From: Seison nebaliae
Taxonomy: Eukaryota; Rotifera; Pararotatoria; Seisonacea; Seisonidae
Direction of reading: 5' to 3'
Assembly: GCA_023231475.1 (NCBI GenBank)
Contig: JALJEE010002357.1
Span: forward strand, 1 to 42,076
Length of the DNA: 42,076 bases
Part shown: one piece after another, positions 11,184 to 23,702 of the stretch
Layout: the number at the start of each line of letters is the position of its first letter
Numbering within the stretch: position 1 is the first letter of the stretch
The notes under the pieces: model-generated
Told to the model about the DNA's origin: nothing
The model's database searches: none
Seen by the model: only the letters and a program-made list of their open reading frames with translations
Made by a program: the position numbers and the translations under genes

Positions 11184-13725
11184 ATGTCTGACGAAGTGAA
11201 ATTGATTGCTCCAAGAGCATTGGCAGCTAATTCGGAGTATGCCACTTGGACTGATCATACCGTTCCTTATAAGGGCCAAGATTATTATGAATTGAAAGAG
11301 GCATATCAAGGTAGTTTATTTGAAGATAATGCATTTCCTGCAAAAGGTTCATCACTCTATTATACTCAAATGCCATCACGCGGTATCAAATGGAAGAGAC
11401 CACACGTTTCCATTCTCTTTAAGAAATGAAGTTTTAATGAAAAAAATTTGTTATTTTAAAAGGAAATTTGTCGAAATCCAAAATTCTTTGTAAATGAAGC
11501 AACCCGATTCGATTTAGATCAGGGTTATGTTGGTAATTGTTGGTTTATCGCTGCCGTTGTAGCGATAACACAAAATGAGAAGTTATTAAATAAAGTTGTG
11601 CCGCATGATCAAGATTTTGATGATGCAGATTATTGTGGAATTTTTCATTTCCATTTCTGGCAATTCGGCAAATGGTATGACGTTGTAGTAGATGATCGTC
11701 TACCAGTATGGAATGATGGATCACTCGTTTATTGTTCGAATAAACAAGAGAAGAATGAATTCTGGGCAGCACTTTTAGAGAAAGCTTATGCTAAATTAGG
11801 AGGAGCATATGAATGTTTGGAAGGTGGATTCACCACTGATGCATTAATTGATATGTCTGGTGGAATTCAAGAGAATTTCACTGTGAAAGAAATTGGGAAT
11901 AAAATGAGATTTTTCGATTTATTGAAACAATGTAAGATGCTCCAATCTATGATGGGTTGTTCGATAAATGCTGATCCTTATGTGAAAGAAGCTAAATTAG
12001 ATAATGGTCTAGTTCGTGGTCATGCTTATACGATTACGAATGTTGTAGAAATTGAAGGTGATCCAAGTGATTTACCGTTACAATTGGTTAGATTAAGGAA
12101 TCCATGGGGTAATTCTGTTGAATGGAATGGTGATTGGAGTGATCGATCTCGAACATGGGATAATGTTTCTGATGAGGATAAGGAACGGATAAATTTCACT
12201 CGAGAGAGTGATGGAGAATTTTGGATGTCATATGATGATTGGTGTAAATGGTTCGATCGTGTACAAATTTGCAATTTGACACCTGATGCTTTATATGGTG
12301 AATTTAAAGAGACAACTAATGACGTTTAATTCTCTCTTTTTCTCTCTCAATTCTCAATAAGTTTTATCTCCTCATTTTTTTTAGGATTCTGATTTAGCTT
12401 GGTGCTTAACTGAGTATCATGGAGAATGGAAAGATGGTTGTACTGCTGGTGGTTGTGGTAATCAACCGAGTAAATGTTAGTTCTCTTATTCTCTCTCTTA
12501 TTATGTGGAATAATAAACAAATATGAAAAATAGATATGTATTGGACGAATCCGATGTATCTCATAAAAATGACAGAAGTCGATATGTATGATAATGACAA
12601 TAAATGTACGATGGTTGTATCAATGATGCAAAAGGATTCAAGACAACGTCGTCTTGATGGTGGAGATGCGGGGGAATATTATATTCAATTTCGAGTTTAT
12701 CGATTAATCGATGATTCCGATCTTCCATCTGCTACAGAAGAAGAAGTGAAATTTCGACCAAATCAATTGAAGAAAATTTCATCAAGTGGCGCTTATATCA
12801 ATCAAAGAGAAGTGACTGCAAGATTACGTGTCGATCCTGGATGGTATGTCATCATGCCAAGTACATTCGAAAGAGGAAAAGAAGGAGATTTTGTTATTAG
12901 AATATTCTCGGAAAATACTGCCGATTATGTGAATAAATTGAATGAAGATCGTTCAGAAGAAGAATGTGAAGATGATCCAAATTGGGAGGAACAATTCTTC
13001 ACCGAATGGGTTCCACTCGTTCCTGGTTTCGATCCCGATCTACCAGCTGATGGACCAGCACCTGGACAAGAAGCATTTGGTGGTGGATCAAATGTTGATG
13101 ATTTGCCAAGTGGTGGTGGTGGTGGTGGTGGAGGAATGGATATATTTGGAGGAGGTGGTGGTGGAAGTGGAGGTGGAGGAATGGATATGTTTGGAGGAGG
13201 TGGTGGTGGTGGATCCGATCCATTTTCCGCTTTGTTAGGAGGCGGAGGTGGTGGTGGAGGTGCAGATTTAATTAGTGGACTTCTCGGTGGTGGTGGTGGC
13301 CGAGGTGGTGGTGGCGCCGAACAACTCATCGGTGGATTATTGAGTGGAGGAGGAGGAAGTGGTGGAGCAGCTAATTTAATCGGTGGTCTTTTGAGTGGAG
13401 GAGGTGGAAGTGGCGGTGGAGGAATGGGCGGAGCTGGAAATCTCATTGGAGGATTATTGAGTGGCGGCGGTGGTGGTGGCGGTCAAGGCAGTTATAAAAT
13501 TTTTCAAATTCATTTTTTAAATTTTTTTAACTTTTATCAGATATGGGAAATTTAATTGGAGGAATGGGAAATCTGTTATTAGGTGGTGGTGGAAGTGGCG
13601 GAGGTCGAAGAGGTGGCAATGCCGGTTATGGCGATATAGCGAACGACATCTTTGGCGGAGGTCGTAGTGGACCAATGGCACCACCAGCTAATCCAATTCC
13701 AAAAGAAGTTTGTTCAATTCAATAA
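11184..13725 (+). CDS. Calpain-type cysteine protease with Gly-rich C-terminal tail, no PEF domain
   Basis: Calcium-regulated cytosolic cysteine endopeptidase. Exons are 11184-11405, 11463-12323, 12385-12469, 12534-13490 and 13541-13725; introns are 50-64 nt and phases agree, giving 769 residues. The protease core carries the triad Cys100 (GNCWF), His261 (RGHAYTIT) and Asn287 (RLRNPWG), almost exactly where mammalian calpain-2 has them. A C2-like (calpain domain III) region follows at about 391-545, with YWTNPMYLIKM at its start. An acidic linker leads into a glycine-rich tail (about 579-755) with five variants of LIGGLLSGGGG, then a short end (ANPIPKEVCSIQ). No penta-EF-hand domain is found in the last exon or in the next 800 bp. 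Glycine tracts of this type are known at the N-terminus of the vertebrate small subunit CAPNS1 and of some nematode calpains; here the tract is C-terminal. Poly(A) signal near 13835. Confidence 0.95.
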
Positions 13726-14523
13726 ATTGTTGGGGGATAAATTGAAAAGAATAAAGAAACAACCTCACAACTCAAACATCATTATAACATATTAAGAATT
13801 GCTTTAATATTTGGACCATCTGAAAAAAAATTCCAAAATAAATTTTTATTTTTTTTTCTTTGTCATAAAATCCGAATCACATCATTCTCCCGCCATATGA
13901 GATCGATAATGAGAAAAAAGATTTTCGAACCAAATTCATTTCATTATTGATTCATATCTCCAATTCATCCGCTTCCTTCTTCTCAAAATGAAAACCATCT
14001 TCTTTTGTAGATTGTTGTTAGAAATATAAATATATAATTTTTCTAAAATTATTATTTCGTCGATTTTACTCAAGAAATCATCTTTCTTCTTCAATGCTCT
14101 TCGTCTTGTACTATTCTTTCTTCATTTTGCATTTACAGTAATTATCTAGAAATTTTTATTTGAAATAAAATTTGAATCCTTAAAAATTTCACTTTACATC
14201 ATTTTCTTTCGTTTCTTTCCACGGTTTGAACTTAAAAAAAAAATTCCTAATTTAGTCTTTGACTGATAATGTTAATGAATGATGAATTGTCCGTTGGGAG
14301 GGAAATGTGAGAAATGAAAAAGTCAAAATTGAATTAAAATCAGTTTAACGAATTGTTGAGCGCACTTTTATTATTTGTTTGTGACGTATATTTAAATGAA
14401 TATTGACAATTAGATTTAATTGCGCTTTTCCCATAAAAAGAGTTGAATTAAGAGAATCGAAAAAGAAAAAGATTTTTTGTCATTTTTTTTCAATTTCTAA
14501 ATCGTTTCGACAAAATATCAATA
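13726..14523. other. Gene-free stretch
   Basis: Calpain 3' UTR with AATAAA near 13835, then AT-rich spacer up to the next start codon. I looked for a penta-EF-hand exon here and saw none. Confidence 0.55.
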
Positions 14524-16632
14524 ATGTTCCCGAAGAAGCAACCACCAAAAACATCGAAGCATGCCATTGGATGGAAAGTAAAGAATAAGATGCCTCAGTT
14601 ATTAATTATTAGTAATGATCATATATCATATATATATATCATCCACAGGTTAGGAAAACAATCATTTTTAGGTGATCAGAATTTGGCCGAATCGAATGAA
14701 CGATTATTGCGAGGAATTGTCAGTGTTAAATCGAATTATGATCGTGAGCATTTACGAAAACGATGGGAAGTTATTCTCTTTTGTAGTTGTGGATAAACTG
14801 TCTTTTTAATATCCTTCTTTTTCTCGACATTTGTTAGACTCATGAGAGATATATGTTACGACGTCAAATTAGTCGGGGAATGAGTTATGTCACTTCAAGT
14901 CTATCTAATTCCAATAAAGTTTCTTTCTAATTCAATAAATGATATATATGATGTATTGATATAGTATACGTCGCGATCACATCGTCCATTTCGACGACAA
15001 TTACCTAGTGACGATCTTACCGCCTACACTTCACCCCATGTTTCCGAGGAACATGGAATAAAGAAAATGAGGGGTTCCTCAGGCAAACGACTCCTCCCTC
15101 GATGCACTAACGAACAACCGGTATTGAATGAAATGAGCAATAGTAACAACAACAATATGATTAATAGCGTGAAGAAGAAGTTGAGAGGACCGACACGTCC
15201 ACCATTCATCCTTTTGAATCATGCGCCACCCTCTTTAACTCAACCTATTGAGAATGCACGATTAATGCACGAAAGTGTAATGAAGGATAAGGATCGACTT
15301 CAAATCGTTCGTAAGTATGACAAAACGGTCCAAGAGACGAATAAGTCGAAAATCGCACAACAGTTAAGGAAGAAGAAACCCGATTCGAATTTACCTCCAT
15401 TGCCAGTAAAGAATCGTAAAACGATTCCAAATAAAACCGTTCAGAAAATCAGTCCGAGAATGAAGGAGAATGTTGAGAAGAAACCGGTTGAGAAGAATGT
15501 GCCCAATAAGGCTGAAATGAAGAAGGACAATGGGCTTTTGGAAGGTGAAGAACGATTCAGTTCGTCCACCATGAACATGTGGAGTTATTACGATATGGAA
15601 ACAATGAAAAAGATTGAAGAGAAAGGTAAAGGAGGCGAGAGTGAAGATGAAAGTGGTAAATTGTTGGAGGGGAATGTGGACGAGATGGAGAATAATTCGG
15701 ATTCGAAAGATGAAACTAATTATGAATTGGATCATTTCAAACTGAAACCGAACGAACAAATGCGAACGATTATGGAATTGAATGAGCAGTTGAAAGAATT
15801 GAACATTCACGATTTGGATAATTTGGCAGTAGAATTTCTCATTGATGGTCCCCAATCCACCGTAGGTAATGGTAATAATGAGATTATTGATGAGGACCTG
15901 GTGAATCATGAGAATGAAGAAGAGAAATTATTTTCTGAATTCCATTCGAAGTCTCCCGAAGAAATTATTGAAGTGGAAGATGAAAAGAAAACGGATCTCT
16001 CACGAACACAATCCACCGAATCTTTGAAACGAATGGAAATCAACTCGTTGACTTGTGGTAATAATGAAGTGTTGGAAGTAGAGGAGGAGGGAGAGAGTCG
16101 AAATAAATTACCAAACGAAATGAACAAAGCCAATTCGAGAAAAAAGACAAAACAAAAAAAATCTACTAATATGAAGACGATTCAATTGACTGAAACGATG
16201 TCATTCACATCTGAATCAAGTAATAATTACTCGAGTTCTTCTGATTCATCCGATTCCGAATCAGATTCCGATTCTGAATCCCAATCCGGTTCATCATCCG
16301 ACTCCGATTCCGATGACGAGTCATCTAATGGTGGAGATTCGGTAAATAACGAGATGATTCTTTGTGAGAAAGATGATGAGGTGAACATAGAAAAATTCCA
16401 ACAATTAACTCTCGTTGAGTCGAAAGAGAAACAGGTCGATCAAATTCCAGAGGAAGAAATGAGTTTAATGGATAATTCGGATGATGGCGACAGTTGTGAC
16501 GAAGCAGAAGCAGATGATGATGATGAAGATGATGATGACAATTCGGGTAAAGTGATAATGTCATCGACGGATGATGAGTTCGGTTACGACATCGAATATG
16601 AGAAAGATAAACGGAAAATAAATGAGAATTAA
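14524..16632 (+). CDS. Unrecognised acidic, serine-rich protein (4 exons)
   Basis: Exons 14524-14611, 14654-14769, 14838-14918 and 14965-16632 join in frame to give 650 residues; introns are 42, 68 and 46 nt. The first intron is the least certain, because its span also reads open. The N-terminal third is basic (for example HLRKRWE and RYMLRRQISRG). The middle is Lys/Asn-rich with a proline-rich patch (GPTRPPFILLNHAPPS). The C-terminal part is strongly acidic, with a Ser/Asp/Glu tract (about 16220-16330) and an Asp/Glu run near 16500-16540, resembling casein-kinase-2-type phosphorylation tracts. There is no signal peptide or membrane segment. A basic-then-acidic, disordered layout suggests a nuclear or scaffold protein, but I do not recognise the family. 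Confidence 0.7.
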
Positions 16633-19600
16633 TTGAATTGAAAAGAAGAACATTCTCTCAACATTCTCTCCCATTTTCTTACGTAAATGGAAAGTTAAAT
16701 TTAAATGGAAGAAGAAGAAGAAGAAGAATATAAAGATGAAAAATCAGTAACATTATAAGACTAAAAGAATTCGTTTATCTTCTTTCAATAACACATCTCT
16801 CTTTCTCTCATTTAGAATCGACTTCAATTTATTTATTTTCTTTCACATTTTATTGTTGATTCTCAATCTTCTCCAACTATGTATCGTGTTTGTCTGAATC
16901 TGTCGTCTTCCATCTCACTCTCGTCTTTTTCCACGAAAATGAATCGTAGAGTTGTGCGTAAGAGAATAGGTCGAAAATGAGAAAAGAACTACTGTCTATC
17001 CAAAAACAAACGTGGAAAAAAAAACGAAAGAAGAATTTCGAGAAATTTTCTTTCATTCGTAAGTAAACAGATCTTATTTTAGATTCGTCTTTCTGAAGAT
17101 TAATCGGAAGAACCAAATGGAAAGCATGAATTGTAGAAGAAATTACATTGTCATCAAACGGCAGATTGGTTTGTGGAAATAGTCTTATTTGTTTGTTTGT
17201 TTGTTTATTTGATTGATTGATGTGTTTGGAGGGGGGAATTGGTCGAGATGTTTCTCTCCCGATCCCAATTAAAGGGAGTGAACGACGATCATAACGCTTC
17301 CAATAATAATTATATATCAATTTAAACGATAAGAACTGGAAATTGGATGATTTCCATATCCGAATTGTCATGAAAGAAATGTTTTTCCATTAAAAAAAAA
17401 AGGTCTAAATGAATTGAGTGAAATGAGGAAAAATAATTATCGAATCGATGATATGTTCTTGTCGCTTGTTTTTCTTTCTATCCTGTTATTCTAATCGTCA
17501 ACGATATGATGACACATTCATACTTGTATATATCAATGATGATATGACGATTATTTGTAAATGGAAAGATATTGAGAATAATGAGTAGTTTGAAAAAAAA
17601 ATGTTTTTAGAAGAAAATAAAAAATTGGAATAAATGAATAGACAGATTGATGGATGAGATTGATAGACCTGACGGATCAGCAATTCATCATGGATTGCGA
17701 GAGAGTATGGATGAGTATATCTCCCTATAATATCCCTATATAATCTCTATTACATATAGTAATTTTGTGTCTATAGACTATCCTCCCCAGACAGATATCG
17801 AAGTATTAAGCGAAAAAGAGTGGAAGAGAAAAAGTTTTTTAACGGCAGTCTCTTAATCCAACGCATCCGACATCTTAATCCGATGCTTCTGTTTTCTTCA
17901 CATTTCGAATTAGATGTAGTTATACTACTGTTGTTATTCATATCACCTATTGTGATAAGTGAGAACGTTGTTGTTGGTATCATCGTTCATTTTCGTCTTA
18001 TTATCTTTCGTTGTAGTTATTTATGATTATTGACGACAGTGGTTCCACCGATGATTAATAATGATAATGATGATGATGATGATGATGTTGTTGACGATGT
18101 ATAGAAAGAAAGTTGACAATCCGAATGATAATGATGATTCTGTTCGTGCTATTTCATTTTGACCATTTCCATATAGTCGAATCTCTCATCGTTTGTGATT
18201 GATCGCTTTGTCCCTCTCTTCCATTTCACAGTTCGTCCTACCTGGTACAAGTGATGATGATTTGAATACTTCTACATCTTTCTTATGATTTGTGGACAGA
18301 CGAAAAATAAAGATTCTTTCCAAAACATTTCTTTTTCCTTCCATAATACAAGTGAAATTCTCTCAATCGATTGTCCTCCCCCCAACACAAATCATGTCGA
18401 CTCAACTGTAATTATTCTCCCGAAACTTATTCTTCTCATCATCTATTGTTAGCGAAGAAATCACGATGATGAATAGCTAATATATATATCATTCCTCGTC
18501 GATCACATCGATTGGCAGTCTAGTCTATATCTCATCATCTTTTGTACTAGATTCATATAAATCTATCCCATCCAAAAAAATACATATGGACTAGGTATGT
18601 TCGATTTATGTTTTCTCATTCTTTCCTTTTATTTCGAACATCGTCATTTATTCACGTTCGTTCACTCCATGTGATATTATATTCATTCACCAATTTAACG
18701 AACGAATTAATTTCCTAATAAAAATAAGTTCAGAAGATTCATGGTGCTTCTGATGGTTTTTCTTTCCCTCATAAGAGATTTATTATCCTTCTAACATCTT
18801 CACTCAATCTTCCTTGCCTTCCCCCTTCCTTTAACTTCACTCTTTTATTTCAACAAACTGAAGAAGAGAAGGTATTACTCAATGAATTATTCTGATTAAT
18901 CACGCTATGTCTTTATATGTGGAAAGATTCGATGAAAAAAGATTGAATTCTGCTTCTTCCGTCTTTATTTCCAATATTCATTTCTCCCAATTTTGTTTTC
19001 ATCTTACTTCACCATCACTCATGGATGCGATGAAAAGAAGAAAATTATTTAACTGATGTCTTCTCTCTAATTCGAGATGAATCGTTCGCATCTATTAAAC
19101 GTTCACCATCTCAACAACATCCATTTCCTTCAAAACACAAATTCATTCTCTACAGTTCGTCATTTAATCCATTACCACATTGTATGATTGTCCGTGTACT
19201 GTATGCGTCCAATGTGATCGATGTTAGACAGAAGAGAAAATTTCGTCTCTATATTATGGTGATGGAATGAAGAATTAAAGGATTTAACTTCCGTTTCTAC
19301 GCTCTCCCCTCACCGTCAAAACCGACAAAAAGGGAAACATGTTCTTCCATTTCATTCAATCTTCTTCTTCCATATGAGAGATTGAAGGAGAGTATAAATT
19401 ACTTGAAACTAAGAAAATAAATAAGAAAAGAATTCATGTAATCCACAACAATCTGTTACTGCGAATAACCATCATCGATCGAATGATAGGAAATTAGACA
19501 TTGATTCTATTTATCTGTTAATGTTTTCTCATTCCAACTCTTTCTTTCCATTGACAATTTCATTCACATTGTTCTCATGAACATGTTGTCGTATTAATGT

Positions 19601-19967
19601 TTTTTTTTTTTATAAAGTTACGTATTAGACATCCAATTTAACATTTACATAATTCTTCCATCTCCATCATTATCCATTCTCTTCTCTTACCAATCTTCAG
19701 TATCTTCCACAATCCAACAAATTTCTCATTCTTTCTCCAATTTCAAATTTTTATTGAAAAACTTCTTTTTTCTATTTGAAAACCAAAAAAAAAAAACGTT
19801 TTTTTAGATTTTCTTCCATTTTCAAATCCCGTCAAAAACACCAAATTTGTCTTAATGAAACTATTCCAAAATAATGGTAATCATTATTTCTGATTTTTAA
19901 AGACGAATTCTCTTTCAGTTAACTCAACAATGAACTTAACGAATCGACTAATTATTCTTGAGAGACT
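16633..19967. other. Long gene-free stretch (3.3 kb)
   Basis: No convincing exon on either strand. It contains short triplet and tetranucleotide runs (GAA near 16710, GTTT/GATT near 17195, GAT near 18070) and a T-run near 19600. For a region where genes are otherwise packed this is large. It may hold regulatory DNA for the chitin-binding gene downstream, or a non-coding RNA; nothing specific can be named. Confidence 0.5.
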
Positions 19968-22337
19968 ATGGCCAACATAAAATCATGTTTTATGAAAGTT
20001 TTCCTCATACTAATTCTCATTTCTCATTCAAGTACCGGTGTCCGTTAGTCAATCATCTACTTCTTTCTCCCTCTCATCATTTCTTATGATTCCATTTAGT
20101 ATCTAATTCAACTTCAGCCATAAAATTTCCTTCTAATCAAAACAAATCAACAAAATCCGACATGTCTAACAACCACGATGAGAGATCGTCGTTAAGAGTT
20201 GTAAACGAAAAGAATTTTAATGATATTTTCGGAGTGGTTGAAATCGAACCCTCCACCAAACTTCCGACATATGAACCGATTCTAACATTTTTAACAAAAG
20301 CAAAAAGAAAATTGATTAATCCAACTACTTCCACTACCACTTCCTCCACCACTTCTAATGACGACTCAATATTATTAATGTCCGACGATATAAACCATAA
20401 AACGACTAGTGGATCATCCGTCGAATTGGAGAATGATAAACATAAATTCTCAAATAATAATCCACTATTCTCCAACCAATTCAACGAGAGTGTTACATTA
20501 CCAAATATCCGTCGAAAACGAACATCGAAACCGACAACGGCAGTTGAAACCGAATTAATTCTCCTCGACATTTTCAACGAACCAGCTGATGATATTAAAA
20601 CTACAACTGGTATTAGTGGGCAACGTGCACTACGATCAACAGTCGCCGAATATTTTATTTGTACGGATGACGGATATTTTCCCGATCCGAAAGATTGCTC
20701 ATTATATCACATTTGTTTAGATGGAATCCATCAGGTACGAGCATGTGAGGAAGATACATTGTTTAACTCCAAATTAAAACGATGTGATTGGCAATTTAAT
20801 GTGGATTGTGGAAGCAAATCGATACCGAAAGCACATAATATTAACGGGAAATCTGTTGAGGATAAGAAGAAGAAGAAGAAGAAGAAGAATTTAAGTTCAT
20901 CATCATCATCATCAGAAGCATCAGTGGAATTATCGTCAGATAAATTAGTGAAATCTAATCATCCTTCAACCATATCATCAACTACCGAAATATCGACAAC
21001 AACTGTTCGTCCATTTCCATGGCCCGATCTTCCATGTAAACGAGGTGATTCCGGTGTCTATCGTATCGATGAATTGGATTGCAGGAAATATGTTTATTGT
21101 CAACAAGGTTCTATTCTAGAATATAACTCATTTAAATAAATCTCTTTTTTCAAGGTGATCCCAAAGTGTTCAGTTGTAAAGGTGGCACCATTTGGAACAA
21201 TGATAAAGAAAATTGTATTTGGCCATCAAAAAACAATAAATGTTTTCCATTTTCATTCGCTCCCAATAATTGATAATTCGATTGATCTAGGTATAAAGAA
21301 TGCAGAAAAACATTTACGAGAAGAAGAAAAAGAAGATAAAGAGAAATCGAAAAATATTTCCAAAGTTGATTTCCAAACGACGAACGGGTCGAAGAACGAT
21401 GAGAGCGAAGAAGAAGAAGTGATTACAGAAATCATTCCACAAAATATTACCATTTCCCCCAATTCCTTAGAAGCGGTTTATGGGTCAATTGTTTGTCCGT
21501 TTACGGAAAAACCGAAATATCTTCAAGATCCTTGGGATTGTTCCGTCTATCATGCTTGTCACCAAGGTAACGATATCGTTCGTGCTTGCACGCCCGGACT
21601 CTATTTCAATATCAAACGATCGATATGTGATTGGCCGTTTCGTGTGAAATGTTATTGTCAATATATTTTCCAAAGTTTCTTTAATTCAATTCTAATTCGA
21701 ACAGGTCGTCCTCGATGTCCCAATAATATCGATGCAACTCGTTTTGTTGATCCGACGAGTGTGTGTCGATATTATGAATGTTATTTCGGCCGTTTAGTTA
21801 CCAGATTCTGTCGTTATCCGCAGTATTATAATGCATTCAATAAGAAATGTGAAAATTATCGTAACGTTCCATTGGGTAGTCGTCGTGCATGTACGAAACA
21901 ATGTTCATTTCATTTATTTATATTTAATTCATATTTTACTCATTCTTTTTATTTTTTTGTTCATTCAGGTGAATATATTCGAACGCCTGACTCCTTAATG
22001 TGTGATTTAATGCCAGGTTGCGATAAACGACCGAATGGCGTCTATTTGAATTCTGCTCAACAAGATTGTCGTCATTATTATGTTTGTTTCGATGGAAGGG
22101 CATACAATTTGTCGAGTTGTGCGTCTGATGAACGATTCAATCAATACGAGGGAAGATGTATGCCGAAGGCGGATGTCCAATGTCCCACAAGTTCTTCCTT
22201 TTATTTCTTTTAATTCCTCTCAAATCATTTCTTCTTTTCCCTAATTAGACGGAGATCAATCGCTTTTCTTATTGAATCTTTTCCATCATCTTCTCATCAT
22301 GATAATGGGAGGAATCTTTCAAAAATTAATTGTATAA
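19968..22337 (+). CDS. Secreted protein with five CBM14 chitin-binding domains
   Basis: An extracellular chitin-binding protein of the peritrophin-A type, expected in cuticle or peritrophic matrix. Exons are 19968-20043, 20100-21107, 21155-21241, 21291-21650, 21705-21902, 21969-22190 and 22249-22337 (679 residues). All six introns (47-66 nt) are phase 1. Exon 1 encodes a signal peptide (KVFLILILISHSS). A Ser/Thr-rich linker follows, then six-cysteine CBM14 domains at about 213-262, 338-391, 459-511, 515-577 and 590-648, most with the C-x-x-Y-x-x-C core. A Lys run and Ser/Thr-rich spacers separate domains 1 and 2. Three introns cut the last Cys codon of a domain as T|GT. If the last intron is not spliced, translation stops at 22213 after a short hydrophobic end (657 residues). 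If it is spliced, the tail is hydrophobic (SLFLLNLFHHLLIMIMGG) and could be a GPI or membrane anchor. Confidence 0.9.
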
Positions 22338-23174
22338 ATGAAAAAGAAATAATGTCAAATTCTTTTTTTTTTCTTCATTCCAACAATTTTACTCGATGTC
22401 TCTTCGAATCTGTTTCTTCTTTTATCGACTTTATCTCATTAATCTCCTCCCACTCCTTCTTCTCCCTCCACCACCACCATCACCATCACACTCGGAGACG
22501 AATTTTCTGTAATAAATAAACATAAATTTTCATAATTTGCAAATAATTTATTATTCGTCATTCTATAAAAAACGAGAGCATTGCTACGTTTTGTTCTGAT
22601 ATATACAAAATTGGAAAAGGAACACACACCCGATAGAAGAGCGGTCTAAAGGAGAATTATAAAAAAGAATGTTAATGTAATACATCGAAAATATCGAACT
22701 GAAAAAGAAGAAAAATTTTCTTTAAAAAAAATAGAGAATTAATTTGTGAAATTCATCATCATTCAAAGAGAATGGATATCTGATGAAAAAGTGAGAAACG
22801 AGGATTGTATATTAGATGAGAAAAATATATGATTCGTCTTTTTTTGGTTTTGTTCTATATGCCACAATGTAAATGAGAAAAATGTAACGAATTGTCGAGA
22901 GAAAAATTGTCGGAAAAAAACAAAGAAATTTTCGTGAAATTTCGAAATAGTTTGACATTTGAGTGGGATGACTCTCTTTAGTGTTGAGATAAATTCTGGA
23001 TAAATAAAATGATTTGTATATGAAATTGAATGGGACTCAATTGAACGTATTATTGATAGTGAATTGATGAGAGGAAATAATAAAAGTGGAAAAAGAAACA
23101 TTTGCTCAATATAAGAAAAAAACGGAATTGAAATATTTCAAAGAATTAGTTGCTGGTGAAAAGAATTAGTATAT
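22338..23174. other. Gene-free stretch between convergent genes
   Basis: AT-rich DNA holding the 3' UTRs of the chitin-binding gene (plus) and of the small acidic gene (minus). AATAAA-like signals occur on both strands. No exon is seen. Confidence 0.5.
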
Positions 23175-23702
23175 TCACTCTTCCTTATCATCACAATCAC
23201 CATCGTCAACGATTTCGGTCGTGGAATTCGATTCATCATTTATATCGTTCCACATCAAACCAATACATTTATCACCACAATGATTATAATCAATTCCATT
23301 TTCATTATCTTCTTCATCATCTTCTTCTTCTTCCTCATCTAATTCGTCTTCTTCCTCATCATCCAAATCATCTTCATCGTCTTCATCTTCTTCATGAATA
23401 TCAGGATGATATTCGTCATTACATTGATCATTCGTATCATCTTCTTCGTCATCTTCGTCTTCTTCTTCCTCATTATCGTCAGGTGAAATGTAATCTCCGT
23501 TCAATTCTTCTGGACGTTTTCTCCTCAACTTCATATTAATTTCAGCTTCATCATCCGAATTCTTTTCCAATTCCAAAGTATTCTCATTCACAATCTCATC
23601 GTTATTCGAACGTCTTTGCTTCGATTTTAACGTTGTGCCAACCTCTTTATCTTCAGTTGTCGATGAACGTTTCAGTGTTTGATTCTTTTCTTCGTCGATC
23701 AT
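23175..23702 (-). CDS. Small acidic protein, unrecognised
   Basis: A single minus-strand open frame of 175 codons from an ATG that has an in-frame TGA two codons upstream. The first 60 residues are mixed and charged (for example KSKQRRSNNDE and MKLRRKRPEEL). Then comes a run of Asp and Glu of about 65 residues, and a C-terminal part containing CGDKCIGLMWND. The basic patch RRKRPEE could be a nuclear localisation signal. Acidic tracts of this kind occur in histone chaperones and ribosome-biogenesis proteins, but no family motif is present. The acidic run comes from GAA/GAT triplet repeats, so a fortuitous ORF is possible; the non-repetitive ends argue for a real gene. Confidence 0.5.
   Translation of the reverse strand: MIDEEKNQTLKRSSTTEDKEVGTTLKSKQRRSNNDEIVNENTLELEKNSDDEAEINMKLRRKRPEELNGDYISPDDNEEEEDEDDEEDDTNDQCNDEYHPDIHEEDEDDEDDLDDEEEDELDEEEEEDDEEDNENGIDYNHCGDKCIGLMWNDINDESNSTTEIVDDGDCDDKEE

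Noticed and set aside
12925-13446. Proline-rich ORF on the minus strand
   Set aside because: It is the antisense of the glycine-rich calpain tail; GGN codons read as proline codons on the other strand.
15391-15909. 172-codon ORF on the minus strand
   Set aside because: Antisense of the 650-residue protein exon; the translation is Ile/Phe/His-rich with no motif.
23150-23539. 129-codon His/Leu-rich ORF on the plus strand
   Set aside because: Shadow of the Asp/Glu triplet run in the minus-strand acidic gene.
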